Shown piece by piece: positions 1 to 6,751 of a stretch of DNA of 10,016 bases (its first letter is position 1; every line of letters begins with the position of its first letter). The notes below the pieces were generated by a model. The model ran no database searches and was not told the origin of the DNA. It saw nothing but the letters and a program-made list of their open reading frames with translations. Both the position numbers and the translations under genes were made by a program. The stretch is from Candidatus Aegiribacteria sp. (lineage in GTDB: Bacteria; Fermentibacterota; Fermentibacteria; Fermentibacterales; JCC-6): the NCBI GenBank assembly GCA_030642525.1, contig DAOWNO010000045.1, positions 1 through 10,016 of the forward strand, written 5' to 3'.

Positions 1-696
1 ATTAACCTTGGTGCGAGCCTTGCAATGAATAACAAAGAAATCCTGATGATTGATTTTGATCCACAGACAAATACAACCAGCGGTTTTGGCATGGATAACG
101 AGCGGGAAAAGAACGTATGCTCACTTATTCTTGGAAAGCACAGCCTGGAAGATATTATTGTACAGACAGAAGTGGAAGGTCTTTCTCTTGTACCGGGATC
201 TCGCGATCTTGCGGGTCTTGAGATCGAGCTTGCGGGTACGGAGGAAAGAGAATTACTTCTCCTGGAAGCTCTTGAGAATAGAGTTGATAGATTCGATTAT
301 GTGCTTATTGACTGTCCGCCATCTCTGGGGCTGCTGACAATCAATGCTCTTGTTGCGTCAACAGAAGTGCTTATTACACTGCAAAGTGAATACTATGCGC
401 TCGAAGGACTTTCACACCTGATGAATACTATTAAGAATGTACGGAAACGCTGGAATGCGGAACTTACAATTAACGGTGTTGTGCTGACAATGTTCGATGG
501 TCGTCTGAAACTCAGTCGAGAAGTTGCTGAGAATGTTAAGGATCATCTTGGTTCAATTCTGTATAAAACGTGTATCCCAAGAAATGTAAAACTAAGCGAG
601 GCACCAAGTTACGGTATGCCAGCGCTTCTTTACGATGCTAGATCAAAAGGAGCCGCAAGTTATCTCAATCTGGCGAAGGAGGTTCTGCAAAGGTGA
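1..696 (+). CDS. parA: ParA/Soj chromosome-partitioning ATPase (5' end outside window)
   Basis: This is a ParA/MinD-family ATPase that segregates the chromosome together with ParB, binding DNA nonspecifically as an ATP dimer. The frame is open from base 1, with INLGASLA before the first internal ATG at 25, so the true start and the Walker A loop (KGGVGKTT in the family) lie to the left of the window. The visible 231 residues contain the DFDPQ motif (visible residues 18-22) and the Walker B region LIDCPP (about 102-107). The C-terminal half also matches the family (IPRNVKLSEAPSYG). Allowing for roughly 20-25 missing residues, the length fits the short chromosomal Soj type rather than plasmid ParA with an N-terminal DNA-binding domain. 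The TGA stop overlaps the parB GTG start by 4 bases, which implies translational coupling. The ATG at 25 should not be taken as the start. Confidence 0.96.
   Translation: MNLGASLAMNNKEILMIDFDPQTNTTSGFGMDNEREKNVCSLILGKHSLEDIIVQTEVEGLSLVPGSRDLAGLEIELAGTEERELLLLEALENRVDRFDYVLIDCPPSLGLLTINALVASTEVLITLQSEYYALEGLSHLMNTIKNVRKRWNAELTINGVVLTMFDGRLKLSREVAENVKDHLGSILYKTCIPRNVKLSEAPSYGMPALLYDARSKGAASYLNLAKEVLQR
676..682 (+). promoter_or_regulatory. Ribosome binding site for parB
   Basis: AAGGAGG lies inside the end of parA, ten bases before the GTG at 693. It supports that GTG as the parB start and coupled translation of the two genes. Confidence 0.75.
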
Positions 697-1568
697 CAGC
701 ACGGAAGCGAAGAGCGCTTGGCAAGGGTCTTGAAGAACTATTTCCTGGAATCGGCAATGAAAATGATGTCTTCAGGTCTGTGGAAGTGAATATCGATTTG
801 ATAGATCCAAATCCTTTCCAGCCGAGAAAGGAATGGAAACCTGAAGATATCGCTTCACTTGCAGCCTCTATAAGATCGCAGGGAATAATACAGCCGCTTA
901 TTCTTAAAAGAGACGGAAAGAGATACCAGCTTATTGCCGGCGAAAGGCGCCTCAGGGCAGCCAGAGAAGCAGGCCTCAAAAAGGTTCCTGTAATTGTAAG
1001 AGAGGCCAGCAGGGAGCAGATGCTTGCTCTGGCTCTGGTCGAGAATATCCAGCGGCAGGATCTTGGCCCCATGGAAAAGGCGGAAGCCTTCAAAAGACTG
1101 TCGAGCGAATTTGACCTTACTCAGGAGGATATGGGGAATAGAGTGGGGATGAGCAGATCCTCTGTTGCTAACTTCCTGCGGCTGCTTGAGTTGCCTGAAT
1201 CAGTTCAGAAAATGCTCAGCGAAGGACGGCTTCAGATGGGACACGGAAAAGCTCTTCTTGGTCTAAATGATGATTCAGACATAAAGAGGGCAGCAGTAGC
1301 AGCGTACAAAAGAAACATGTCGGTAAGACAGCTTGAAGAAAAAATACGCCTGCTTGTTGCAGGAACGAAGAGAAAATCTGCATCAGTATCAAAAAGAACA
1401 ACTCCTGAGGAAAAGGAATTGGTGGAGACTCTACAGCGACTTCTTAAAACAAGAGTGAGAATAAGAGGTACTGGAAAAAAGGGCAGAATTGAAATCAGTT
1501 ACCACAGCCTTGATGAACTGGAAAGAATTCTTGATCTTATAAGATCCGGAGCAAAAAGAAGCCTTTAA
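693..1568 (+). CDS. parB: ParB/Spo0J chromosome-partitioning protein
   Basis: This is the CTP-dependent clamp protein that loads at parS sites and stimulates ParA. The 291 residues have the full family layout. The N-terminal peptide with RRALGKGLEELF (residues 6-17) is the conserved segment that contacts ParA. The ParB/Srx CTPase domain (about 32-120) carries GERRLRAA (83-90) and ENIQRQD (117-123). A helix-turn-helix region follows (about 142-165, TQEDMGNRVGMSRSSVANFL). The basic C-terminal dimerisation domain (about 240-285) contains GKKGRIEISY. The start is GTG, chosen because the N-terminal peptide begins at once and a good Shine-Dalgarno precedes it. It is cotranscribed with parA. No parS-like site (TGTTTCACGTGAAACA consensus) was noticed in the window. 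Confidence 0.97.
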   Translation: MTARKRRALGKGLEELFPGIGNENDVFRSVEVNIDLIDPNPFQPRKEWKPEDIASLAASIRSQGIIQPLILKRDGKRYQLIAGERRLRAAREAGLKKVPVIVREASREQMLALALVENIQRQDLGPMEKAEAFKRLSSEFDLTQEDMGNRVGMSRSSVANFLRLLELPESVQKMLSEGRLQMGHGKALLGLNDDSDIKRAAVAAYKRNMSVRQLEEKIRLLVAGTKRKSASVSKRTTPEEKELVETLQRLLKTRVRIRGTGKKGRIEISYHSLDELERILDLIRSGAKRSL

Positions 1569-1573
1569 AGAAG

Positions 1574-1602
1574 TTGACCGGTTATTTGGTAATAGATATA
1601 GT
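1574..1602 (+). promoter_or_regulatory. Sigma-70-type promoter for the ferredoxin gene
   Basis: A -35 box TTGACC (1574-1579) and a -10 box TATAGT (1597-1602) are separated by exactly 17 bases; each differs from consensus at one position. It begins just after the parB stop and predicts a transcript start near 1609, giving a leader of about 50 bases. This suggests strong, constitutive, single-gene expression of the ferredoxin. The call rests on pattern match only. Confidence 0.6.
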
Positions 1603-1649
1603 CGCTTAATGCAATTGTTAATAGTACAAGTCTGCAGTGATAACAGAAA

Positions 1650-1654
1650 AGGAG
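1650..1654 (+). promoter_or_regulatory. Ribosome binding site deciding the ferredoxin start
   Basis: AGGAG within an AAAAGGAG run lies five bases before the ATG at 1660. The in-frame ATG at 1609 has no comparable site and falls at about the predicted transcript start, so 1660 is preferred. Confidence 0.7.
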
Positions 1655-1659
1655 AAAGA

Positions 1660-1827
1660 ATGGCACACACCATTAATGATGATTGTATCGCTTGCGGAGC
1701 ATGCAAGCCGGAATGTCCTGTTGATGCTATTGTCGAAGGGGAAAAATACACGATAGATAAGGACGCCTGCATAGATTGCGGCGCATGTGTTGCCGTATGT
1801 CCTGTTGGAGCGATAGAAGCACCCTGA
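1660..1827 (+). CDS. 2[4Fe-4S] bacterial-type ferredoxin
   Basis: This is a small soluble low-potential electron carrier of 55 residues, the typical size of clostridial-type ferredoxins. Two CxxCxxCxxxCP motifs are complete: Cys9, 12, 15 and 19 (CIACGACKPECP) and Cys37, 40, 43 and 47 (CIDCGACVAVCP). By the family rule, the first three cysteines of one motif and the last of the other bind each cluster. The start at 1660 gives the classic short N-terminus before the first cysteine; starting at 1609 would add 17 atypical residues. The gene has its own promoter and is followed by a hairpin terminator, so it appears to be monocistronic. A likely partner is a 2-oxoacid:ferredoxin oxidoreductase such as the one encoded at the right end of the window, but that link is inference. 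Confidence 0.95.
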   Translation: MAHTINDDCIACGACKPECPVDAIVEGEKYTIDKDACIDCGACVAVCPVGAIEAP

Positions 1828-1851
1828 TCAAGCCATAAATAAGGAAGAAAC

Positions 1852-1886
1852 AGAAGCTTGGAACTAATAATTCCGGGCTTCTTTAT
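1852..1886 (+). terminator. Hairpin terminator after the ferredoxin gene, possibly bidirectional
   Basis: A 12-base-pair stem (1852-1863 with 1871-1882) encloses a seven-base loop and is followed by a short TTAT tract. Ten pairs are Watson-Crick and two are G-U in the plus-strand RNA. The hairpin ends exactly at the stop codon of the convergent minus-strand gene (1883-1885). In the minus-strand RNA the two G-U pairs become C/A mismatches, but six and four pairs remain and a T-rich stretch follows, so weaker termination in that direction is possible. The U tract is short, so the intrinsic terminator call is moderate. Confidence 0.6.
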
Positions 1887-4702
1887 CGCAGAGATCGGAG
1901 TTTCAAAAGATTACGATCTTTCATTTCAAAGGCAAGTTCGCAAAGCGTAACACCACGGTAAATTCTGAGTATTCGTTTAAGCCTTGCAGTTGTCTTTCTG
2001 CCCGAATTGTGATGTTGTCTGAAACGTTGGAAAGCATTCATTCTATTTGAGATATTAAAAGAATCAATTTCCCATGGATGGAAATAGAGAACCGGAATTC
2101 TGCCGGTTCTGGAAATATTTCTGAGAATCATTCTGTGAAATGAACCAGGATAGAATCTCATGTAAGCTCCGCCCGCTGCGGGCACCTTTACTCCAAACAG
2201 TTGAATGGATGCGAGAGGCAGTTCAAGAATAGAACTTTTCTCACCCTCCAGTTCAAACGGAGAGAGTGGCGCGCAGGGTATGCCGTACCTGTGCCTGAAC
2301 ATGGGGTAAACGCTGCTGTCATATTTGTAACCGCGGGCAACAATTTCATCAACTACCCATTTAGTTCCTGAAGTCACAGAAAAACTTGGTGCTCTGAATC
2401 CAATCGGTTCAGGAATAGATAAGGAATCAACAAGTTTCCTGAATCGATCGATGTTTATGCAGAAGTTATCTCGCGATTGCATTGAGAGTTCAAGATGATG
2501 ATAACCGTGGTAACCTATTTCATGCCCCTCCCGGACTATTTTCTGAGCTAGTTCAGGGTGACGCTCAAGAAGCCATCCGAGAAAGAAAAACGTTGCTTTT
2601 GCCTGATGGTCGCGCAAAAGATCAAGAATGTCGTTAAGGGTTTCAGGAGTTCTAGAATCCATGCTGTCCCACTGGTTCTGCGGATACCATCTTCTTGCGG
2701 CGTATGTCTGGAACCATTCCTCCATATCGAATGACAGAGCAACCCTTGGTCTGGCGGTTTTAATCCCTGTTATATCTCCACCCATATCAAGGAAACGGCT
2801 AACATCATCCTTCGATGGAAAGTAATTGAAAGTTGCTTTATCGGAGGGATTTTCGATCAGTCTGTAATCACCGCGCTTTATAATTGAAAGCCCTTCAGAT
2901 ACGATATCGGCGGTAACCCTTTTCGATTCCACCTGAAGCTGTTGAACAGAAATGTTTTCTCTGGAAGCATCAATGGGTCTCTGAAGGAGAATTCCTCCCG
3001 CATCGAGTTTCTCCTCCATCTTATGAAGTGTGACGCCTGGTTGATCTCCACGGAAAAGAGACCAGAAAGTCGGGAGCATCCCCCTGTTTGCAGGAAGGAG
3101 AGAAGAATGCACATTCCAGGCTCCCAGCCTGGGGATTGCAAGTGTACTTTTCCTGAGAATCTGCGGACAGGCAAGAGAAAGAAAAATATCCGGATGAAGT
3201 CTGTTAAGCAGATCACGGGAATCAGATGTATTGATTTTGTTCAGCCTGATGTAATCAGCGTGTTCTCTTGAAGCAGTCTGTTTCAACGAGTGAGGTAAAC
3301 GGGTAGGTAAATTAATTAACCCTGCAACCTTGAAAAATATAAAACGGATCAGTTCCCGCGGGAATCCAGCGGGACCATAAAGAGATGTGTAGCGCTTTAA
3401 ATTCAGTGTTGTCTTCTTTATTGACCCATGTCCGGGGAGAGAGATGAGAGTGTACCTGTTAAAGGGTTTTTTCCTGATAATACTGGCAACAGTCCCGGGA
3501 ATATTGAACGGTTCGTTGTCGCAGAGAAAAACAACATTCAAAGCTGGATAAGTTATTCTGGTATAGAGTTCAAATAACTGATCGACCATCTTTCGAGCAG
3601 AAAAGGGCTCTATATCGTCATCTACAGATGACAAAAGATCAAAGGCCATAGAGGGGGAATTCAGAATGCTGATAACGCCGCCGGAAAGAGCTGTTATATC
3701 GCCTTCCGGAAACAACAATCCGTTTCGCTTTCCATCAACAAGTTCGTGAATGCCGCCGACATCGGTAGACACAACAGGAATCCCGGCAGCGAGGCATTCC
3801 AGTAAAGCTCTGGGAAGCCCCTCTGTTCGCGATGTGATGAGGAACAGGTCGAAAGCAGGCAGTATTTCCGCTATATTCTTTCTGCTCCCTACAAGAAGGA
3901 AATTATCTCGCAAATTGTGAGATTCTATCAACTTTTCAGTCTGTTTCATAAGAGGACCGTCACCGACAAGAACAAAAAGAACGTCGGGTTTATGTTTGAT
4001 AACATCAGCTGCGACTTTAACAAATATGTCGGGAGCTTTCTCCTGACAGAAACGCATAATGGACCCGACAACAGGAACATCAAGCGGCAGATTCAGGGTT
4101 TCTCTTGCTTCGGCTTTTCTGCCCCTTGACTCTCTGAATTCGCCGAAATCAACACCGCTTCGTATTATCATGTAACTGTCCCTGGATCCAATTCCGCATC
4201 TGACAGCTTTATCGCGGTCACGCGAGCTTACGGCGATGTTGACGTGAGCAAGCCTGAAGCCGATCTTTTCAAGCGATATGTAAAACCATTTTTTGAAAAA
4301 GTTCATGGAATCATAGAAAGGCCAGCCATGGGCAGTCTGCACGATTTTTACCTTTGGGAAAGAAGCAGCGGCAAGTCTTCCGAGAAATCGAGCTTTTGAT
4401 CCATGAGTATGAACGATATCATAATTCCCTTTTCTGATAATCTTTCGAATCTCAATAAGGGCGAGCACATCGTTACAGGGAGATATCTCTCTTTTCAGAT
4501 GAGGAGCAAAAAGAACATTAAGATCCCATTTTCTGACAAGGTCGTACAAATCCCCTTCAGAGGGTCTCTCAGGTCCGGTGAGGATATCTGAAGGGAAACC
4601 TTTCGTTGAAATATCTCTGGTGGAAATAAGAGTATTCATCTGGGCTCCACCAACAGCTATTTTCGTGATTATGTGCAGTATGCGCACTTTTTTCTCTGAC
4701 AT
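1883..4702 (-). CDS. Three-domain fusion: GT4 glycosyltransferase, formyltransferase, NodB-type polysaccharide deacetylase
   Basis: This 939-residue protein has no visible signal peptide or membrane segment, so it is probably cytosolic. Domain 1 (about 1-383) is a GT4 glycosyltransferase: N-terminal LHIITKIAVGGAQ, donor-site R217/K222, and the EX7E pair E294/E302 in EGLPRALLE. Domain 2 (about 387-640) is a formyltransferase of the Fmt/ArnA fold: NVHSSLLPANRG gives catalytic N530 and H532, and the LDAGG motif gives D567. Domain 3 (about 651-939) is a NodB deacetylase: SFDMEEW with D659, the metal histidines H732 and H736, R770 in GFRAPSF, YDSS, and FHPWEID with H875. This layout resembles deacetylases linked to exosortase-A polysaccharide clusters (DUF3473 C-terminus). 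Start ATG lies three bases after the upstream stop with only a weak, distant GGAG, implying coupled translation. The likely role is building an N-modified surface glycan; the sugar and order of steps are unknown. Confidence 0.9.
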   Translation of the reverse strand: MSEKKVRILHIITKIAVGGAQMNTLISTRDISTKGFPSDILTGPERPSEGDLYDLVRKWDLNVLFAPHLKREISPCNDVLALIEIRKIIRKGNYDIVHTHGSKARFLGRLAAASFPKVKIVQTAHGWPFYDSMNFFKKWFYISLEKIGFRLAHVNIAVSSRDRDKAVRCGIGSRDSYMIIRSGVDFGEFRESRGRKAEARETLNLPLDVPVVGSIMRFCQEKAPDIFVKVAADVIKHKPDVLFVLVGDGPLMKQTEKLIESHNLRDNFLLVGSRKNIAEILPAFDLFLITSRTEGLPRALLECLAAGIPVVSTDVGGIHELVDGKRNGLLFPEGDITALSGGVISILNSPSMAFDLLSSVDDDIEPFSARKMVDQLFELYTRITYPALNVVFLCDNEPFNIPGTVASIIRKKPFNRYTLISLPGHGSIKKTTLNLKRYTSLYGPAGFPRELIRFIFFKVAGLINLPTRLPHSLKQTASREHADYIRLNKINTSDSRDLLNRLHPDIFLSLACPQILRKSTLAIPRLGAWNVHSSLLPANRGMLPTFWSLFRGDQPGVTLHKMEEKLDAGGILLQRPIDASRENISVQQLQVESKRVTADIVSEGLSIIKRGDYRLIENPSDKATFNYFPSKDDVSRFLDMGGDITGIKTARPRVALSFDMEEWFQTYAARRWYPQNQWDSMDSRTPETLNDILDLLRDHQAKATFFFLGWLLERHPELAQKIVREGHEIGYHGYHHLELSMQSRDNFCINIDRFRKLVDSLSIPEPIGFRAPSFSVTSGTKWVVDEIVARGYKYDSSVYPMFRHRYGIPCAPLSPFELEGEKSSILELPLASIQLFGVKVPAAGGAYMRFYPGSFHRMILRNISRTGRIPVLYFHPWEIDSFNISNRMNAFQRFRQHHNSGRKTTARLKRILRIYRGVTLCELAFEMKDRNLLKLRSLR

Positions 4703-4705
4703 TAA

Positions 4706-5227
4706 TCAGACCGACCCGGAGTCTCCGTTGTTTGAGGATGGTCTACAGACAAGGGCATAAAGGTAGAAGAGAGCAAGAATCACAGTAAGGCCGGAGTAAA
4801 AAAGAGGGCTGATGAAAAGACAACCGATAACCCAGAATACCAGAAGGGGTACAGATATGATGCGAAAATGCTTTTTTCTGCTCCAGTTGCGATCGGGGGG
4901 ATAAGAAGAAAACAGTCTGAAGAGATCTTCAGCAATACTGAAAAGAACCACTGAAAGAGCAACGAGCAGAAGATGGAATATCATTCCTCCGGTCAGGCGC
5001 TGATTATCAATAAGAGACAGAACAGAGGAAATGAAAGGGAGAAAAATCATTCCCGTCAGCAGAGTTATGAAACCTGTAACCATAAGCCTGTCAGCAGTCA
5101 GCAAAGGATATTTTTCCTTCAGACGGCGAAGCATCATATGCATAAGAATACGCGACAGGCGAAATAGCCCTATGATTACAATAATGACCAGAGCAACCAG
5201 GACATAGTCAATCAATCTTTCAGCCAA
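4706..5227 (-). CDS. Five-segment integral membrane protein, unknown function
   Basis: I do not recognise a family. The chosen 173-residue form has about five hydrophobic segments: roughly 5-23, 48-72, 82-105, 125-141 and 142-161. A basic loop (RRLKEKYPLLTADR) follows the first and a charged loop (DRNWSRKKHFR) precedes the fourth. The C-terminus is polar (SSNNGDSGSV). The TTG at 5227 is chosen because GGAGG sits six bases before it and the first membrane helix begins at once. A TTG at 5272 would add 15 residues but has no good ribosome site. The stop is three bases before the ATG of the GT4-formyltransferase-deacetylase gene, so the two are probably translated together. It may serve that enzyme at the membrane, for example as an anchor or in transport; this rests on position alone. 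Confidence 0.75.
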   Translation of the reverse strand: MAERLIDYVLVALVIIVIIGLFRLSRILMHMMLRRLKEKYPLLTADRLMVTGFITLLTGMIFLPFISSVLSLIDNQRLTGGMIFHLLLVALSVVLFSIAEDLFRLFSSYPPDRNWSRKKHFRIISVPLLVFWVIGCLFISPLFYSGLTVILALFYLYALVCRPSSNNGDSGSV

Positions 5228-5233
5228 CTGAAT

Positions 5234-5238
5234 CCTCC
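5234..5238 (-). promoter_or_regulatory. Ribosome binding site deciding the start of the five-segment membrane protein
   Basis: GGAGG on the minus strand lies six bases before the TTG at 5227. It is the only strong Shine-Dalgarno near the gene's 5' end and favours this start over the TTG at 5272. Confidence 0.6.
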
Positions 5239-5270
5239 AGCTTCTTGAAAACCCGTATTTCTGACAAAGC

Positions 5271-5300
5271 AATATACAATTCAGTCAATTCAAGACACAA
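5271..5300 (-). promoter_or_regulatory. Possible internal promoter in the minus-strand operon
   Basis: On the minus strand TTGTGT (5300-5295) and TATATT (5276-5271) are 18 bases apart, in the 78-base gap between the two membrane-protein genes, which is the widest gap in the operon. If real it would start RNA near 5264, giving the last two genes extra expression and excluding the TTG at 5272 as a start. The -35 match is poor, so this is tentative. Confidence 0.25.
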
Positions 5301-5305
5301 ACCGG

Positions 5306-5884
5306 TCAATCCTTGAGTTCTCTTGTCTGGAAAAAATAACCGGTAATCGTAAAAATAGCGGTCAGAACCAACCCGATAATAAACCCGATGTTAACGTTTT
5401 CAGAGTACGATCCCAGTGTTTGGATGAATCCAATCCTGTCAAAAATGGCCAGAGCTGAAAATCCGGCGATGTAGCCTCCGGCCAGAGCGGTTATGAATGC
5501 AATGGCAGGAGTCCTGTATATCTGTACAAGAATACCGATACCAAGAGCAATTCCTACATGAACAATACCCGGGATTCCCGGAAGAAGACCCCTCGCGGCA
5601 AAAAGGCCGATAATCGTACCGGCAAAGAACATGGATATTTTCCAGGCAACCACGGAAAGTCCGGCAGATACTAATCCGGTTACCCATGGAATCCAGGGGG
5701 AGCCGCTGACAGTTTTATTAAGAACATCGCAGACAAACTCTGCGCCGGCTGTATAACCGATCAGAAATCCGAATAGAATTAAGACGAAAACGAGCAATTT
5801 CCTCCCGAGGAAACAGAAAAGAATCCCGATAAGCAGTCCTACAATAGGAACAGCAAAAAGATCTGTCTCAATAATCGAATTCAT
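5306..5884 (-). CDS. Seven-segment membrane protein, DUF4203/TMEM198-like
   Basis: This 192-residue protein is almost entirely hydrophobic. About seven membrane segments can be drawn: roughly 9-26, 30-48, 66-82, 85-101, 107-122, 126-147 and 165-185. It is rich in glycine, with repeated G-x3-G-like spacings (GLLIGILFCFLGRKL, FGFLIGYTAG, GIALGIG, ALAGGYIAG). That pattern, and FLGRK between the first two helices, resemble the DUF4203/TMEM198-type membrane family, whose biochemical role is not well defined; the assignment is from general appearance. The ATG at 5884 is preceded by AAAGGAAA about seven bases away. It starts 16 bases after the HAD gene's stop, so the two are likely cotranscribed. 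Link to the downstream glycan enzyme is by position only. Confidence 0.85.
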   Translation of the reverse strand: MNSIIETDLFAVPIVGLLIGILFCFLGRKLLVFVLILFGFLIGYTAGAEFVCDVLNKTVSGSPWIPWVTGLVSAGLSVVAWKISMFFAGTIIGLFAARGLLPGIPGIVHVGIALGIGILVQIYRTPAIAFITALAGGYIAGFSALAIFDRIGFIQTLGSYSENVNIGFIIGLVLTAIFTITGYFFQTRELKD

Positions 5885-5900
5885 ATACTGCTTTCCTTTC

Positions 5901-6593
5901 TCAATTCATGTCTATTGTATCAAGTATTTCGAGAATCGATCCAATACCGTTAATTACATATCCTGACTTGATGTCAAGCCCGCGATTAAGTTCGTTAAGC
6001 ACAAGAACACTTTGAAAACCGCCTTCCGCCGCTGCCCTGATGCCTTTCCAGGAATCCTCGAAGACCAGTGTATCAGAAGGCGGAACACCGAGCTTTGAAG
6101 CGGCAAGAAGGAAAATGTCAGGAGAAGGCTTTTTTCTTAACCCCTCTCCGCCTACAATAACAGGCACATTCGAACAGGACTGCAGCAGAATTTCCTTCAC
6201 TATCCATGAAGGGGTATTTGAAGCAATGCAGAAGGGGCGCATTGAAGTTTCTTTTCCGGAGGAAAGCCTGTCCAGTAACTCCGGAACCTGCGGGAAAAGC
6301 GGGATATTGCCACGTCTGCAATAACCCTCATATATCTTCCTCTGAGAAGAAGCGGCCTGATCAACATCAATGTTCTTAAGTTCGTGTCTGCGGATTTCAC
6401 CTTCGAGCCCTTCGCCAAGGGAAGACCAGTACAGCCAGTAATCCAAAGGAGGAATTGAATGGCCCCATGGTTTCAGGGCAGAGTTCCAGGATCTTCTGAA
6501 AAAAGGTTCGCTGTCAGCAAGAACTCCGTCAAAATCAAAAAGGACAGCTCCGCATTTATTCCATGCTTCAGCCAGATTATCAAATCTCTCCAT
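5901..6593 (-). CDS. HAD-superfamily hydrolase, beta-phosphoglucomutase-like phosphatase
   Basis: This 230-residue protein is a HAD phosphohydrolase with all four motifs. Motif I is DFDGVLAD, with nucleophile D20 and acid/base D22. Motif II is S125 in IASNT. Motif III is K155 in RKKPSPD. Motif IV is E179-D180 in VFEDSWKG. The region between motifs I and II (about 30-105) is a helical C1 cap, as in the phosphoglycolate phosphatase and beta-phosphoglucomutase group. The usual substrates are small phosphate esters, often sugar phosphates; the exact one cannot be read from sequence. It is the first gene of the minus-strand operon, so a role in supplying or trimming a sugar phosphate for the downstream glycan enzymes is plausible. 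The ATG at 6593 begins close to motif I as expected; the purine-rich AAAGGA upstream lies rather far from it. Confidence 0.9.
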   Translation of the reverse strand: MERFDNLAEAWNKCGAVLFDFDGVLADSEPFFRRSWNSALKPWGHSIPPLDYWLYWSSLGEGLEGEIRRHELKNIDVDQAASSQRKIYEGYCRRGNIPLFPQVPELLDRLSSGKETSMRPFCIASNTPSWIVKEILLQSCSNVPVIVGGEGLRKKPSPDIFLLAASKLGVPPSDTLVFEDSWKGIRAAAEGGFQSVLVLNELNRGLDIKSGYVINGIGSILEILDTIDMN

Positions 6594-6751
6594 TATTTAC
6601 AATTCCGTTCCTTTCACCTTGGCCTTGAGTGAATCTGGATACATAATACAAAATCCGACAGACCGGAGACCACTGCATGGCAATATCAATTGTTTGACGG
6701 AAAGCAAGCATCACAATCCAGATAATAAGGTAACAGGATCAGGGGGTTGAT
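6594..6751 (+). other. Divergent intergenic region between the glycan operon and the ptb operon
   Basis: These 158 bases must hold promoters for both directions, but none is convincing. On the plus strand TTGACG (6694-6699) precedes GATAAT (6721-6726), but the gap of 21 bases is too long for a standard promoter. TTGAGT (6625-6630) with TACAAA (6647-6652), 16 bases apart, is a weaker alternative. On the minus strand TATTAT occurs without a good -35 partner. No clear operator palindrome or riboswitch fold was seen. Confidence 0.4.
6741..6746 (+). promoter_or_regulatory. Ribosome binding site for the ptb TTG start
   Basis: AGGGGG lies five bases before the TTG at 6752. An in-frame stop at 6731 rules out an earlier start, and the next in-frame ATG (6821) would remove 23 residues of the family fold, so the TTG is preferred. 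Confidence 0.55.

Noticed and set aside
1..1620. Search for parS sites near parAB
   Set aside because: No 16-base site like TGTTTCACGTGAAACA was noticed by eye here or elsewhere in the window; parS sites may lie outside it.
1609..1659. Upstream in-frame ATG extending the ferredoxin by 17 residues
   Set aside because: It has no ribosome binding site, falls at the predicted transcript start, and would add an atypical N-terminus; the ATG at 1660 has AGGAG at good spacing.
2171..2183. GC-rich inverted repeat GCCCGC-T-GCGGGC
   Set aside because: It is intragenic, in the glycine/alanine-rich PAAGG segment of the deacetylase domain, and has no T tract; chance coding effect.
2942..3271. Plus-strand open frames opposite the fusion gene
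   Set aside because: The minus-strand frame is continuous and carries conserved catalytic motifs here; the opposite frame shows no domain and no ribosome site.
3353..3364. Perfect 12-base palindrome TTCCCGCGGGAA
   Set aside because: It encodes Phe-Pro-Arg-Glu inside the fusion gene, occurs once, and has no regulatory context.
1883..4702. Idea that the 939-residue gene is three genes wrongly merged
   Set aside because: There is no stop codon in frame, no ribosome site plus start was seen at either domain joint, and each domain is complete with no lost motif, so the sequence as given supports a real fusion.
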